Positions 34,278-43,825 are shown, numbered from the stretch's first letter. The stretch is 64,000 nt of DNA from Myxococcus sp046520405 (GCA_046520405.1 JBKGHI010000001.1:117661-181660), one strand, 5' to 3'. Numbers and translations: made by a program. The notes: generated by a model from the letters alone, not told the origin.

Positions 34278-36341
34278 ATGTCCGTCGGAAGAATGCCGTT
34301 CGTAGGAAGCAGGGCCACCATGCCATTCGTTCGCATGCTGTCTGTCATGGCGACGCTGGCGGTGCCTGGCGTCAGTGCCGCGAATGATTTGCTGGGGAGC
34401 AGCCGTGGTGGCTCGGTGCAGTGGGACTTCTGTTATGGCAAACCGGACAGCGCGCTCTTGCCAGTGGACCCACGAACCCTGGTGCAACCCGGCATCAGCA
34501 ATGGAAAGGCGGTGCACTTCAACGCCTACTGGAAGAACTGCCACGTCGACCCGGTGGCGGTGAAGGAGGTCGGTGCCGCGAAGACGTGTGGCGAGTTGCG
34601 CGCGCGATACTCACACGGCGAGGGGCTGCTGACCAATGGCCATCCTGGCGTGGGCGCGCTGTTCACCGGCACCGACTACACGGTGCCCGAGGCGGCGTTT
34701 GGCATCGCCACCTTCTCCGCGGCGCAATACAACGAGCTGTGGCGCGTCTGGGGCTTTCCCTTCCGGCCCGACAACTTCGACACCCTGGTGGCCCAGCGTT
34801 ACGGCTCGGGGCTGAGTACAGCGCGCAATCCCTACCCGCTGCCCGGACAATTTCCGAACTTCTCCAACGGCGGGAGCGGGCAGCTTCCGGAGATGCTCAC
34901 GCAGTTGCGCAATCCGGATGGGAGCTGGAGCGGACGCATCGGCGTCACCTGCCACGCCTGCCACAGTGGCGTGGTGGGGAAGCCCTCGGATGGTCCAGGG
35001 CTCGGAGTCCAGGTGGGGGGCGGCAGCAGCCTGGCGGACCTGGACCTGTTCCTGAGTGATTTGTTGCCCCTGGGCTACCCGGCGTCGCTGGCCACCTTCC
35101 TGAACCTCAACCGGACCCGTGGCACCAACAACGCCAGTGACATCAACCTGGCCTTCCTGTTCCCGGACGAGAACCTGCTGACGCCTGCCGAGGTGATTGG
35201 CCTCATCAACTCCGGGTCGACCGCCGGCATGGACACGCCCGCGTGGTGGAACATGGGGCACCGGCCGGTGAAGTTCGTCGACGGCGTCTTCCCGATGGAT
35301 GCGCCTCGCGTGGACATGGTGTTCTACACGCCGTTCATCGGCCTGTTCGGAAGTGCCGGTGGGCCCTTGAGCGAGGCGGGGCAGGACTGGATGCGTGACA
35401 ATGGTCCGGCGCTCAATACCTGGGTCGAGTCCCTCAAGTCGCCGCCCTATCCGCTGCCCATCGACCGGACGCTGGCGGAGCAGGGGGCGGTGCTGTTCCA
35501 CACGCTCGACATGTGGGCGCCGGAGCGCAACAACGCCGTGCCTCGGCCGCAGGGCAATGGCTCGTGCGCGAGCTGCCATGGCGCCTACTCGTCCCGCTAC
35601 GTCAAGGACCCAGCCTTCCTCGCGACCCCGGCGTTGGAGGGCATGGCGAGCTACATCGTCCCGCTGCGCATCATTGGCACCGACCCGGTCCGGGTGAACA
35701 CCAACAACGCGGCGGTGCAGTCCGCGGGCGCCAAGAACTTCTTCGGCTATCCGACGACGGCCGGTACCGACCAGGACTGCGGTCCGCAGAACCAGCCACA
35801 CATCCGAGGCAACCGCGAGCTCGGCTATCTGGCGCCGCCGCTGTATGGGGTCTGGGCCACCGCGCCGTACCTCCACAACGGCTCGGTCCCCAACGTGTGG
35901 GAGGTGCTCAAGCCCGCCGACCGCAAGCCCATCTGGCGCCGCGTCTCCGCGCCGCCGCGCTGGGACCAGCCGCTGGTCGTCATGGGCTTCGACACGGACC
36001 TGCAGCGCGCTTTTGACGCCACGAAGCTCGGGTGGAAGTACGACACCATTCCTTGCAAGTGGCGCACGCCGTTGAATCCAGCGGTGTCGCCGTACATCAA
36101 CTGCCAGCCGGGCGACGAGTTCCGCACCCCCCTGGCGCAGGAGCTGATGAACGTGCTCTTCAGCAACCTGATTGTCTCCTGGAACATCCTCTTTCCGCCC
36201 ACCCGCACGCGGCAGCAAATGGAGGACCGGAAGATCTACAACACCAACGCCTTTGGCCAGGACAACGGCGGACACGAGTTCAACGCCGTGCTCACCGACC
36301 CGGAGCGTCTGGCCATCATCGAGTACCTCAAGACGCTGTGA
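34278..36341 (+). CDS. Dihaem c-type cytochrome resembling rubber oxygenase RoxA/RoxB
   Basis: 687 residues starting MSVGRMPFVG; AGGAGGAACTC precedes the ATG. A signal peptide ends near VPGVSA, so the protein is exported and would be matured with covalent haem. Two CXXCH sites, CHACH at residue 225 and CASCH at residue 430, are 205 residues apart. Length and spacing are close to RoxA, the extracellular dioxygenase that cleaves cis-1,4-polyisoprene, which has been reported in Corallococcus, Myxococcus fulvus and other myxobacteria. Blocks such as NPYPLPGQFPNFSNGGSGQL and GYLAPPLYGVWATAPYLHNG fit this cytochrome-peroxidase-derived group. Other secreted dihaem oxidases remain possible. Confidence 0.72.
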   Translation: MSVGRMPFVGSRATMPFVRMLSVMATLAVPGVSAANDLLGSSRGGSVQWDFCYGKPDSALLPVDPRTLVQPGISNGKAVHFNAYWKNCHVDPVAVKEVGAAKTCGELRARYSHGEGLLTNGHPGVGALFTGTDYTVPEAAFGIATFSAAQYNELWRVWGFPFRPDNFDTLVAQRYGSGLSTARNPYPLPGQFPNFSNGGSGQLPEMLTQLRNPDGSWSGRIGVTCHACHSGVVGKPSDGPGLGVQVGGGSSLADLDLFLSDLLPLGYPASLATFLNLNRTRGTNNASDINLAFLFPDENLLTPAEVIGLINSGSTAGMDTPAWWNMGHRPVKFVDGVFPMDAPRVDMVFYTPFIGLFGSAGGPLSEAGQDWMRDNGPALNTWVESLKSPPYPLPIDRTLAEQGAVLFHTLDMWAPERNNAVPRPQGNGSCASCHGAYSSRYVKDPAFLATPALEGMASYIVPLRIIGTDPVRVNTNNAAVQSAGAKNFFGYPTTAGTDQDCGPQNQPHIRGNRELGYLAPPLYGVWATAPYLHNGSVPNVWEVLKPADRKPIWRRVSAPPRWDQPLVVMGFDTDLQRAFDATKLGWKYDTIPCKWRTPLNPAVSPYINCQPGDEFRTPLAQELMNVLFSNLIVSWNILFPPTRTRQQMEDRKIYNTNAFGQDNGGHEFNAVLTDPERLAIIEYLKTL

Positions 36342-36382
36342 ATGGAGCGGGTAACGGAGCCTGACTCCGTTGCCAGCCTCCG

Positions 36383-36423
36383 TCCCCCTCGTGCTAGATG
36401 GGACCCTCCTAGCACGAGGGGGA
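36383..36423 (+). promoter_or_regulatory. Long perfect hairpin covering the ribosome binding site of the next gene
   Basis: TCCCCCTCGTGCTAG (36383-36397) and CTAGCACGAGGGGGA (36409-36423) are perfect 15-bp complements around an 11-base loop. The right arm contains the GAGGGGGA that serves the ATG at 36428. The structure could terminate the RoxA-like transcript, or hide the ribosome binding site of the lipoprotein gene when transcribed through. Confidence 0.65.
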
Positions 36424-36427
36424 CCTT

Positions 36428-38887
36428 ATGTTGAAAGCGCATCCGGGACGGGGCGCGATGTCGAAGTGGCTCGCTGGCGCTGTCGTGAGTGGTTTGCTGC
36501 TGGCTGCCTGCGGGGGGAATGACACCGTTCTACCCGACGGCCAGACGCCGCCGGATTCTGGGACGCACACCGAGCGGGATTCCGGCACGCCATCGCAGGA
36601 GGATGCCGGCCTCGGGGACGCAGGGGTGCCAGACGCAGGGGTGCCAGACGCAGGGGTGCCAGACGCAGGAACTCCAGATGCAGGGGTTCCCGAGGACACC
36701 ACGCCTCCCGACGCGCCGATGCTCATCGGGACCGCGCCCGTCTCTCCCGCCAACGACAACACGCCGGTCCTCCATGTCATCACCGAGCCGAGGGCCACGG
36801 TGCGCTTCTTCGCAGGCACGGCATGTATTGGAAGCGCGCTCGCCTCGCTTACCGCCGACAGCCACGGCCAGGTCGCGCTGCCGCTCTTCGTGGCCGACAA
36901 CAGCACCTCGGCCTACGTGGCCCAGGCAATGGACGAAGCCGGCAACGTCTCGGCCTGCTCCGCGGCGCTGACGTTCATCGAGGACAGCCGGGCGCCCTCC
37001 GAGCTGGCCGCCACGGTGATGGATGGCCTTGCCGACCCGGAGCTCGAATATCAGAACAGCAACACGCGCGTCGCGGCTCGCTGGTCCGGCTTCGTCGACT
37101 CCGTGGGCATCCATCACTATGAGGTCGCCGTGACGTCCATTGCGGCGTGCCCCGGCAATGCGAGCAGCATCCAGGATGTCGGCGCCACTTCGTCCGTGGA
37201 GCTCACGGTGCTCACCTTGGCCGAGCAGCGCTACTACAGTTGCGTGCGTGCCGTGGATGAGGCCGGGAACACCTCGGGCTGGAAGATGTCGAATGGCTTC
37301 ATCGTGGACGTCACGCCGCCGCGCGTCGTGTCCGCCACGCCTGACGCGTCCTCGGCCTCGGCCTCGCCCTGGGCCGCCATCGAGGTGTCGTTCAGCGAGA
37401 CGACCCTCGACACCGCCAGCGTGACGCCGGACTCGTTCCACGTCACGGCGAACGGGGTGACGTTGTCCGCAGGCACGGTGAGCTGCGTGGCGGGCAGATG
37501 TACGCTCGCGCTGAGGCAGATGCCGGCCTTCGGTGCGCAGGTGCGCGTCGCCATCGACGGGGTGAAGGACCTCGCTGGTAATGCGATGACGTCCTCCCAC
37601 GCCTGGAGCTACTCGGTTCGTGCGGCCCAGTGGGGCTCCCCACTGCGTTTCTCCACCAGCTCGAGCACCGGTGTTCCTGCCCCCGTGCTCACCATGGACG
37701 CTTCTGGCGTGGCGACGGTCCTGTATGTCGACTCGGGGCTCCGGGCGCGGCGCCATAAGCCAGGCGCGGCCTGGGAGGCGGAGCAGCGCGTGGGGGTTGG
37801 GACTCTCGGCTCTTCCCCTCCGAAGCAGGCTGCGCTCACGACGCTGTCTGACGGCACCCCCATGGCCGTGGTGGAGGCGTTGCCGCTGGGGGAGTACAGG
37901 ACCCACAAGGCCTACGGCATCCTTGCCTCGGGCTCGGACAGCAGTGTCCAGAGTTGGAGTGTGCCGCAGTTGCTGGGTGAGAACACGGGGCTGAGCGTGC
38001 TGGCCCCCCGCCTGGTGGCTGCCCCGAACAACGGGGCGCTCGCCGCATGGAGTGAGGAGGGGCCCACGCAGACCTTCCTATGGGTACAGCGGTACACCGG
38101 GAGCGCGGGCTGGGGCGCGCCGGTGCTCGTGCGCTCCATCAACGACCTGAACTGGATTGCTGCGGGGGATGGCCATGACGTCAGGGTGGATTCGCGTGGT
38201 GACGGGCTGTTGGTCTGGTCCGAACTCGGCAGCGCGCTCCAATACTCACGCGAGGAAGCCGGAGGCTGGAGCGAGCCGGCGCGAGGTGACAGCCTCGGAG
38301 GCCGCTATCCCCGAACCGTCCTGAACGCGGATGGGACAGGCATTGCCACCTGGATTCGCAGATATCAAGACGACGACCGGCTGTACGCGAAGTCCTTCTC
38401 TCTCGATGCTGGCTTTGACGGCCAGGAGGTTCCCCTCCACACGCAGGGAAGCATCATTGGCGAGGCGCGGATGGCCGCGGACGCGAACGGCAATGGGTTC
38501 GTTCTCTGGAGCCACAATATCCCCCCGGGTTTCCCTGGCGCCGGGTGGGGGCTCTGGTGTGCGCGTTACGTGAGGGGCTCGGGTTGGCAGCCGGCTCAGC
38601 AACTCGCGACGGACTTCGGAGGGGGGGAGGCGCTCTACGTCGCTCCTTCGGGCACGGCCATCGTCGTCTATTCCCGCACCGAGGGGGCGCCCCGTGCCGT
38701 TTGGGCACGACGGTTCGTGCCCGGCACGGGCTGGTCAGCCGCCACGCGGCTCGACTTCGCCACCGTGAGTGGAGGCCCCGGATATCTCGAGATGGTGGGC
38801 AGCTCGCTCGGGAACGCCGCCGTCATCTGGACTCGTGACGACCCGGACACGGGCCGCGATTCTCTGGTCTCCGTCTTCTTGGAGTAG
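36428..38887 (+). CDS. Large lipoprotein with Ig-like domains and a repetitive C-terminal region
   Basis: 819 residues; the ATG at 36428 follows GAGGGGGACCTT, and a second ATG ten codons later also leaves an intact signal. The lipobox is GLLLAACGG. A 60-residue Asp/Gly/Pro tether contains repeated DAGVP units. Two Ig-like folds follow (about 95-190 and 195-295; VRFFAGTACIGSALASL, CVRAVDEAGNTSGWK). An SbsA-type Ig-like domain is at about 297-395 (TPPRVVSATPDASSASASPW). The C-terminal 420 residues are beta-rich repeats with recurring Ala-x-W motifs, possibly a propeller. It is probably on the cell surface. No enzyme motif is seen. It lies 86 bases after the RoxA-like gene. Confidence 0.75.
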   Translation: MLKAHPGRGAMSKWLAGAVVSGLLLAACGGNDTVLPDGQTPPDSGTHTERDSGTPSQEDAGLGDAGVPDAGVPDAGVPDAGTPDAGVPEDTTPPDAPMLIGTAPVSPANDNTPVLHVITEPRATVRFFAGTACIGSALASLTADSHGQVALPLFVADNSTSAYVAQAMDEAGNVSACSAALTFIEDSRAPSELAATVMDGLADPELEYQNSNTRVAARWSGFVDSVGIHHYEVAVTSIAACPGNASSIQDVGATSSVELTVLTLAEQRYYSCVRAVDEAGNTSGWKMSNGFIVDVTPPRVVSATPDASSASASPWAAIEVSFSETTLDTASVTPDSFHVTANGVTLSAGTVSCVAGRCTLALRQMPAFGAQVRVAIDGVKDLAGNAMTSSHAWSYSVRAAQWGSPLRFSTSSSTGVPAPVLTMDASGVATVLYVDSGLRARRHKPGAAWEAEQRVGVGTLGSSPPKQAALTTLSDGTPMAVVEALPLGEYRTHKAYGILASGSDSSVQSWSVPQLLGENTGLSVLAPRLVAAPNNGALAAWSEEGPTQTFLWVQRYTGSAGWGAPVLVRSINDLNWIAAGDGHDVRVDSRGDGLLVWSELGSALQYSREEAGGWSEPARGDSLGGRYPRTVLNADGTGIATWIRRYQDDDRLYAKSFSLDAGFDGQEVPLHTQGSIIGEARMAADANGNGFVLWSHNIPPGFPGAGWGLWCARYVRGSGWQPAQQLATDFGGGEALYVAPSGTAIVVYSRTEGAPRAVWARRFVPGTGWSAATRLDFATVSGGPGYLEMVGSSLGNAAVIWTRDDPDTGRDSLVSVFLE
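36617..36670 (+). repeat. 15-bp tandem repeat encoding DAGVP
   Basis: GACGCAGGGGTGCCA occurs three times head to tail (36617, 36632, 36647) and is followed by a degenerate partial copy. It encodes the flexible tether of the lipoprotein and is a likely site of length variation between strains. Confidence 0.75.
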
Positions 38888-38966
38888 GCCAGACGGGCGC
38901 CCATGCCCTCTCTCCCGATACGCAGGTCATCATTCATTGGGCGTGAAGCTGGCTCGCGCAGCCAGC

Positions 38967-40073
38967 TCACCCCTCCGGCTCGGCGCTCCGCTCTTGCGCG
39001 AGGAGGATCAGCTTGGACCGGCTGGGCACGGCCAGCTTGACGAAGACCCGCTTCAGGTGCGTTTTCAACGTGTTCAACGAGCTCCCCATGTCTTCCGCGA
39101 TGGTTTGGTTGTCCCAACCATTCAAGACACGCTCCACCACGTCCATCTCACGAGGGGTGAGGCGCTTGCGCCAATCGGTGGGCGCCTGAGCCCCGTGAGA
39201 CACCTCCTGGAACAATAGCGCCCAGGGCGTTCTCCCGGGATGGCCTGGCAACCGGAGGAAGGTCACCTTCAAGCTTCGCCCCGGCCGCCGGAACGTCAGG
39301 ACGTCCTGCCCGGAGAGCATCCGCTGTCCAGAGCGACGGAGCCCCTCCAGTACCTCCAGGAGCACCTGGGGCAGACCGAAACGGCCACAGGGGGCATTGG
39401 GGAACCAGCGATGGAGCAGCGCCGTGGAGCGGGGCGTGCGCATCAGCTCGGTGGTGGGCGGGCTCAGCACGATGCTCTCAAGCCCTGTATGACGGAAGAG
39501 CTGCTCCAAGAGGTCTCCCTGGCGGGCCATGTCACCCAGCATGAGGCAGTTGCGAACCGTCCTTGCCAGGATGGGCGTCAGGCGCTGGAGAAAGGCCCGC
39601 TCCCGGTCCGAGAAGGGCTTCCGGTGCCCCCGGTACAGGGTGAAGCCGCTGTGCCAGCCAAGCCCCATGTCCAGCAGGACGGAGATCACTCGCTCCACCG
39701 TCATGTTCATCGCGCGGCAGTGCGCATACATGGCGCTGTTCCGCATCTCCTGGCGAGACAGCATCTCGGTGTCTCGCAGCACGGTGTTGGGCCGCTGAAT
39801 CACCGCGAAGCTGACGAAGCACTCGTCTGAGATATCTGGGTAGCGGTCAAAGAAGACCTGGGGCATGTCGTGGACCATGGGCCAGTCGTATTGACCGGGT
39901 TCACCGGGTCTGGACACGCAAAGCCCACCAAAATCCGAGGCCAGCACGCGTGACAGAATCCTGTTGGACTCCGAGAAGACGTCCGACAGGTCGAGCGAGC
40001 TGGTCAGCGCGGTCATCACATCCAAGAGCACCTGCTCTCCCTGCATGGAGCCCGGCTGACTTCTCACGCGCAT
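38967..40073 (-). CDS. LuxR family transcriptional regulator
   Basis: 368 residues; GGAGGAAAGTC precedes the ATG at 40073. The C-terminal 65 residues are a LuxR/GerE helix-turn-helix (RLTPREMDVVERVLNGWDNQ, TIAEDMGSSLNTLKTHLKRV). The N-terminal 270 residues resemble a GAF-like sensory region (ALTSSLDLSDVFSESNRILS, ASDFGGLCV). There is no phospho-acceptor receiver domain, so it probably responds directly to a ligand or to a partner. It is convergent with the large lipoprotein and divergent from a frameshifted secreted-protein gene. Confidence 0.85.
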   Translation of the reverse strand: MRVRSQPGSMQGEQVLLDVMTALTSSLDLSDVFSESNRILSRVLASDFGGLCVSRPGEPGQYDWPMVHDMPQVFFDRYPDISDECFVSFAVIQRPNTVLRDTEMLSRQEMRNSAMYAHCRAMNMTVERVISVLLDMGLGWHSGFTLYRGHRKPFSDRERAFLQRLTPILARTVRNCLMLGDMARQGDLLEQLFRHTGLESIVLSPPTTELMRTPRSTALLHRWFPNAPCGRFGLPQVLLEVLEGLRRSGQRMLSGQDVLTFRRPGRSLKVTFLRLPGHPGRTPWALLFQEVSHGAQAPTDWRKRLTPREMDVVERVLNGWDNQTIAEDMGSSLNTLKTHLKRVFVKLAVPSRSKLILLAQERSAEPEG

Positions 40074-40363
40074 GACTTTCCTCCACGTCTGGATTCAAGC
40101 GTAAGCACAACGTCGGCGGTGTTCATACCATGCACGGCAACGACAGTCCCCTCACCGCGGACCCAGACGGCGTCACCCCTATGGGTGATGCCCTCTCCCA
40201 ACAGGCTCCCGTACGTTGCGCGAGCGGCTCCCTGGACCCATGGGAATCATTTCCAGTGTGGGAGTCGTCATGCGCTCGTCCAGAGGCGCGCGTCATGCCT
40301 GCTTGACTGCCGTCAGCGGTGGGCTGTCTGGGATTCTGTGCAAATTGTTGATGGAGGCCACGC

Positions 40364-41382
40364 ATGTTCTTGCAATCGCACCCGCTTCGATTCAGGCCGA
40401 GAAACTCATTGCTCGCGCTCCTTGCTGTCCTGAGCGGCATCGCTTGGAGTACTCCAGGCCGGGCGCATATGAAGGGCGTCATCGGTTACGCACGTCAGGG
40501 GCCCACGAACCCGCCGCCGGCGCTCGAGTCCTCCTGCAAGTTCGTGGCGCCGATTCGGTGCCACTGCGGGCCTGACGTCGTCACCAACTTCGACACCGCC
40601 TACGGCTGCTCCAACGAGAGCTACGAGCTCGCGGAGCAGGCTGCCCCAGCCGCCTGCACCACGCTCTGTGACCAGGCGCGGAGGAATTCGGGGACCCACG
40701 GTGGCGTCGCGGGACGTCCGGGGGGCTCGACGGGGGCGGCGTCAAGTTCGATGGCTCCGGTCTCCTGGAGGCCCGGGACTCGGGGGACTACGTGGGGTAC
40801 GTCCCATTCAGTCTGGAGCCCATCGGGCCCACGTGGGAGAAGGAGCGACTGGCCGAGGAGCTCGTCCAGCGCACCTCCGTGCCCTGGGTCTGGCTCCAGG
40901 GCCTGGGCGAGTCCATCCGGTGGGAGGACTCGCGGGGCTCGGCGGCCTTCGTGCAGGCCTACTGGAGCAAGCGCGGCGTGCCCAACCCCATCGGCCTCTG
41001 CCGCCACTCCGTCCAGCTCTCCTGCCCGCTCGAGGACGTGAAGCTCGGTGACAGCCTTCGGGTCTGCTCGGCGGAGAGCGAGACGGATGCCCAGCAGATC
41101 GCCCAGACGAACTGCGCGCCGCTGCGCTACAACGCGCTGAGCCGCTCCTGGGGCGCCTGGGTCATCTACGGTGCCCAGGCGGTGTCCCGGTACAGCGCAC
41201 CGTCCGCCACGGTTGTTGCCGTGGGGCCCCGGCAGTTCGTGGGCTACATCCCCTCCAGCCTGAGGGTCGTGGGCATCCACGAGGACTGGATGAAGCTGGC
41301 GGACGAACTGTTGGAGCGCACGGCGGGCACCACCGTGTGGCTCGCCGGTCCGGCCAGGTTCTACGCCCCCGAGGCGGAGTAA
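40364..41382 (+). pseudogene. Exported protein of unknown family, frameshifted in a G run
   Basis: GGAGGCCACGC precedes the ATG. A signal peptide (SLLALLAVLSGIAWSTPGRA) starts a Cys-containing exported protein (CKFVAPIRCHCGPDVV). The frame is lost near 40720-40725, a run of six Gs. Adding one G joins it to the frame that ends at 41382 (VKFDGSGLLEARDSGDYVGY, WVWLQGLGESIRWEDS, TTVWLAGPARFYAPEAE) with good codon bias throughout. The restored product would be about 339 residues. A sequencing miscount of the G run is a real possibility. Confidence 0.7.
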
Positions 41383-41605
41383 CCCACAGGGTGTGTGCGG
41401 TAGGGGGATGGGCGCATCATGGAGCCGCGAACATCCCCCTCGGTTGATGGCCTCCAGGGAGGACTGGCCGACGTCGGACATCGTCCCGCGCCCATCGCAC
41501 ATGTCTCGTGAGCCGGGCCTTCCGTGCCGCTGGGGCCGTCAGGTCCTCGCGGCAGGGCGAGTCTCCATGAGATACGAAGCGCCTCCCTTTGCGACGGGTG
41601 TCGTC

Positions 41606-42430
41606 ATGGCCACACCAGCAACGAGTCTCGCCTCTCTCCTCGAACTGGCACGTGGTCCCCTGGGTGAGTCGGTGCTCGTTGTCACCGGTGCCGGCATCAG
41701 CCTGGCCAGTGGCATCCCCACGTTCCGAGGGACGGACCCTGGCGCCGTCTGGGCGAACGAGGTCATGGAGAAGGGGAAGTACGACTTCTTCCTGCGCAAG
41801 CCCCACGAGTCCTGGCACATCTACCTCCAGCGGGCCGAACTGGCCCGAGCGGCGAAGCCCAACCCGGCCCACTTCACGCTCGCGCAGTGGGAGCGTTGGC
41901 AGGCGCAACAAGGCCGTGCGTTCACGCTCGTCACCCAGAACGTGGACACACTGCACGAGCAGGCGGGGAGCCGCGCGCTCATCAAGGTTCACGGAAGCCT
42001 GGACCGCGCCCGGTGCACCAAGCGGGGCTGTGAGAATGGGGCGCCGCGAGGCTCGGTGCCGCTGGAGTCGGTGGATTTCGGTCGCTTCCGCGCGTTTCCG
42101 TCGCCACGGACCGTGCCTCGCTGCCCGCGCTGCAACAAGCGGATGCGGCCGCACATCCTCTGGTTCGACGAGTTCTACGCGGAGCACCAGGACTACGGCA
42201 TCCAGCAGGTGGTGGAGCGAGCGAAGCGCAGCCGGCTGGTCCTCTTCATCGGGACGTCCTTCTCCGTCGGCGTGACGGACCGGGTGAGCAACATCGCGCT
42301 TCTGCGCGAGGCGAAGGTCCTGAGCATCGACCCCTCGGGCGCCTCGCGGGTGCCCGGCATCGAAGTCATCCCGGAGCGGGCCGAGGAGCTGCTTCCCCGG
42401 TGGATACAAGCCCTGACTGAATCACCCTGA
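41606..42430 (+). CDS. Sir2 family NAD-dependent protein deacylase (sirtuin)
   Basis: About 274 residues from MATPATSLASLLELARG; an in-frame ATG 13 codons earlier is possible. VVTGAGISLASGIPTFRG is the NAD-binding motif, TQNVDTLHEQAG follows, and VHGSL carries the catalytic His. The zinc site is CTKRGC with CPRC about 45 residues later. It should remove acyl groups from lysines using NAD. The following HAD phosphatase starts two bases after the stop, so the pair is an operon and may act on shared targets. Confidence 0.88.
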   Translation: MATPATSLASLLELARGPLGESVLVVTGAGISLASGIPTFRGTDPGAVWANEVMEKGKYDFFLRKPHESWHIYLQRAELARAAKPNPAHFTLAQWERWQAQQGRAFTLVTQNVDTLHEQAGSRALIKVHGSLDRARCTKRGCENGAPRGSVPLESVDFGRFRAFPSPRTVPRCPRCNKRMRPHILWFDEFYAEHQDYGIQQVVERAKRSRLVLFIGTSFSVGVTDRVSNIALLREAKVLSIDPSGASRVPGIEVIPERAEELLPRWIQALTESP

Positions 42431-42432
42431 CC

Positions 42433-43014
42433 ATGAGTTCCGACGGCCAGACGCTCCTGATACTCGATCTGGATGAGACGCTCATCCACGCGAGCGCGCA
42501 ATCCCTGGCGCGGCCCGCGGACTTCCGCCTCTCCGGCTACCACGTCTACAAGCGCCCATACCTGGAGCGGTTCCTCACGGAGTGCGCCAGCCGCTTCCAA
42601 CTCGCCATCTGGTCCGCGGGCAGCGACAGCTACGTCGCGGAGGCCGTGAAGCACATCATCCCGCCGGACATCGACCTCGCGTTCGTGTGGGGGCGCAGCC
42701 GCTGCACCTTCTCCGTGGACCAACGGAAGGTGCTGGAGGACGGGTTCCTCGACCCGGCCTCCCACTACAATTTCGCCAAGAAGCTGAAGAAGCTGCGGCG
42801 GCTGGGCTACCGGCTGGAGCGGATGCTCATCGTCGACGACACGCCGGCCAAGTGCATCCACAACCATGGCAACGCCATCTACGTGGCGGAGTTCCTGGGC
42901 GACGCGGATGACGCCGAGCTGCCACTCCTCGCCGCCTACCTGGCGACGCTCGCGGACGTCTCTAACGTGAGGACGCTGGAGAAGCGTGGCTGGCGGCGCA
43001 CGCTTCGGCCGTAA
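42433..43014 (+). CDS. HAD-family phosphatase of the FCP1/SCP (NLI-interacting factor) type
   Basis: 193 residues starting MSSDGQTLLILDLDETLIHA. DLDETLIH is the DxDxT nucleophile motif of the aspartate-based phosphatases. IWSAGSDSYV is motif II, KKLKKL with MLIVDDTP gives motifs III and IV. The order and length match the small CTD-phosphatase group, common in eukaryotes and found sporadically in bacteria. Substrate in this organism is unknown. It is tightly coupled to the upstream sirtuin gene, hinting at joint control of protein modification. Confidence 0.85.
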   Translation: MSSDGQTLLILDLDETLIHASAQSLARPADFRLSGYHVYKRPYLERFLTECASRFQLAIWSAGSDSYVAEAVKHIIPPDIDLAFVWGRSRCTFSVDQRKVLEDGFLDPASHYNFAKKLKKLRRLGYRLERMLIVDDTPAKCIHNHGNAIYVAEFLGDADDAELPLLAAYLATLADVSNVRTLEKRGWRRTLRP

Positions 43015-43308
43015 CTCGCGTCGCAAGTCACCCGCGATTGAATCCTGGGGAGGCACAGCGACCTGGCGGACACGCGCTAAGCCGCGGGGCGATAGCGCAC
43101 CACCCGCTGGGAGCCGAGGACGGCGCGGCGGCGAGCAGCAGCGACAGCAGCAGCATGGCGTGTGTCCCTTGGTGAAGGGCGGGAGGGATGGCGGCGGAGT
43201 GGCCCTCCGCACCAGAGGGCACAGCCCCGAGTCCTCCTGCTTCCGGAACACGTCAATGCGGAAAGAGTGGGGCTCCAGCTCCCAGCGAGCCCTATCCGCC
43301 TTGTGCGC

Positions 43309-43674
43309 TCAGCGACCGCGGACCGTGCAGGAGGTCTTGATGTAGTCCACATCGTCATAATAGGCGCAGGTGAAGTGCACATCGACACTGGCGGTCTCGG
43401 TGCAGTCCTGTCGCCCGGTCTGAGCGGTGAGGTCTGTGTCCAGGTTCACGCAGTCGCAGCTCTTGCAGCTCTCACGCTTGTCCAGACACACATGGCTCGT
43501 CACTGCCGTGACGATGGTCGCGCAGTATTGCGTGGCCCGCTTGCAACTGATGTCGCCACACTCGAGGGTCTCCGGGAACGAGTCGGTGTCCCCGTTACCG
43601 TCGTCTCCGTTTGAGTCACCACAGCCCACCGCCAGCATGGAGAGAAGCACCAGGTACCGCGCAGTCGCCTTCAT
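43309..43674 (-). CDS. Small Cys-rich lipoprotein
   Basis: 121 residues starting MKATARYLVLLSMLAVGCGD after GGGAGGACGAC. The lipobox cysteine is residue 18, followed by an Asp/Gly/Asn tether (SNGDDGNGDTDS). The mature part has about ten cysteines, some in CKSCDC, suggesting a disulphide-bonded surface or periplasmic protein. No family is recognised. It is convergent with the phosphatase gene; the 294 bases between hold no obvious gene. Confidence 0.7.
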   Translation of the reverse strand: MKATARYLVLLSMLAVGCGDSNGDDGNGDTDSFPETLECGDISCKRATQYCATIVTAVTSHVCLDKRESCKSCDCVNLDTDLTAQTGRQDCTETASVDVHFTCAYYDDVDYIKTSCTVRGR

Positions 43675-43825
43675 GTCGTCCTCCCGAGGAGTCATGGGGG
43701 GCATGAGCGCCCCCTCCTGAGGGGAAGAGACAGGCTGGGCGACACCGTTGCATGAAATCGACCGCGACCCTCTCGGCGAGAGTTGCTGGAGGGGCTCAGT
43801 CGATGGCCATGGGGTGGTGCCCAGC

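Noticed and set aside
34611..36275. 554-codon open frame antisense to the RoxA-like gene
   Set aside because: Shadow of a gene with two CXXCH motifs and clear export signal; no recognisable protein on this strand.
36617..36670. Possible CRISPR-like or regulatory repeat
   Set aside because: A 15-bp tandem repeat inside a coding frame, without spacers, encoding the lipoprotein tether.
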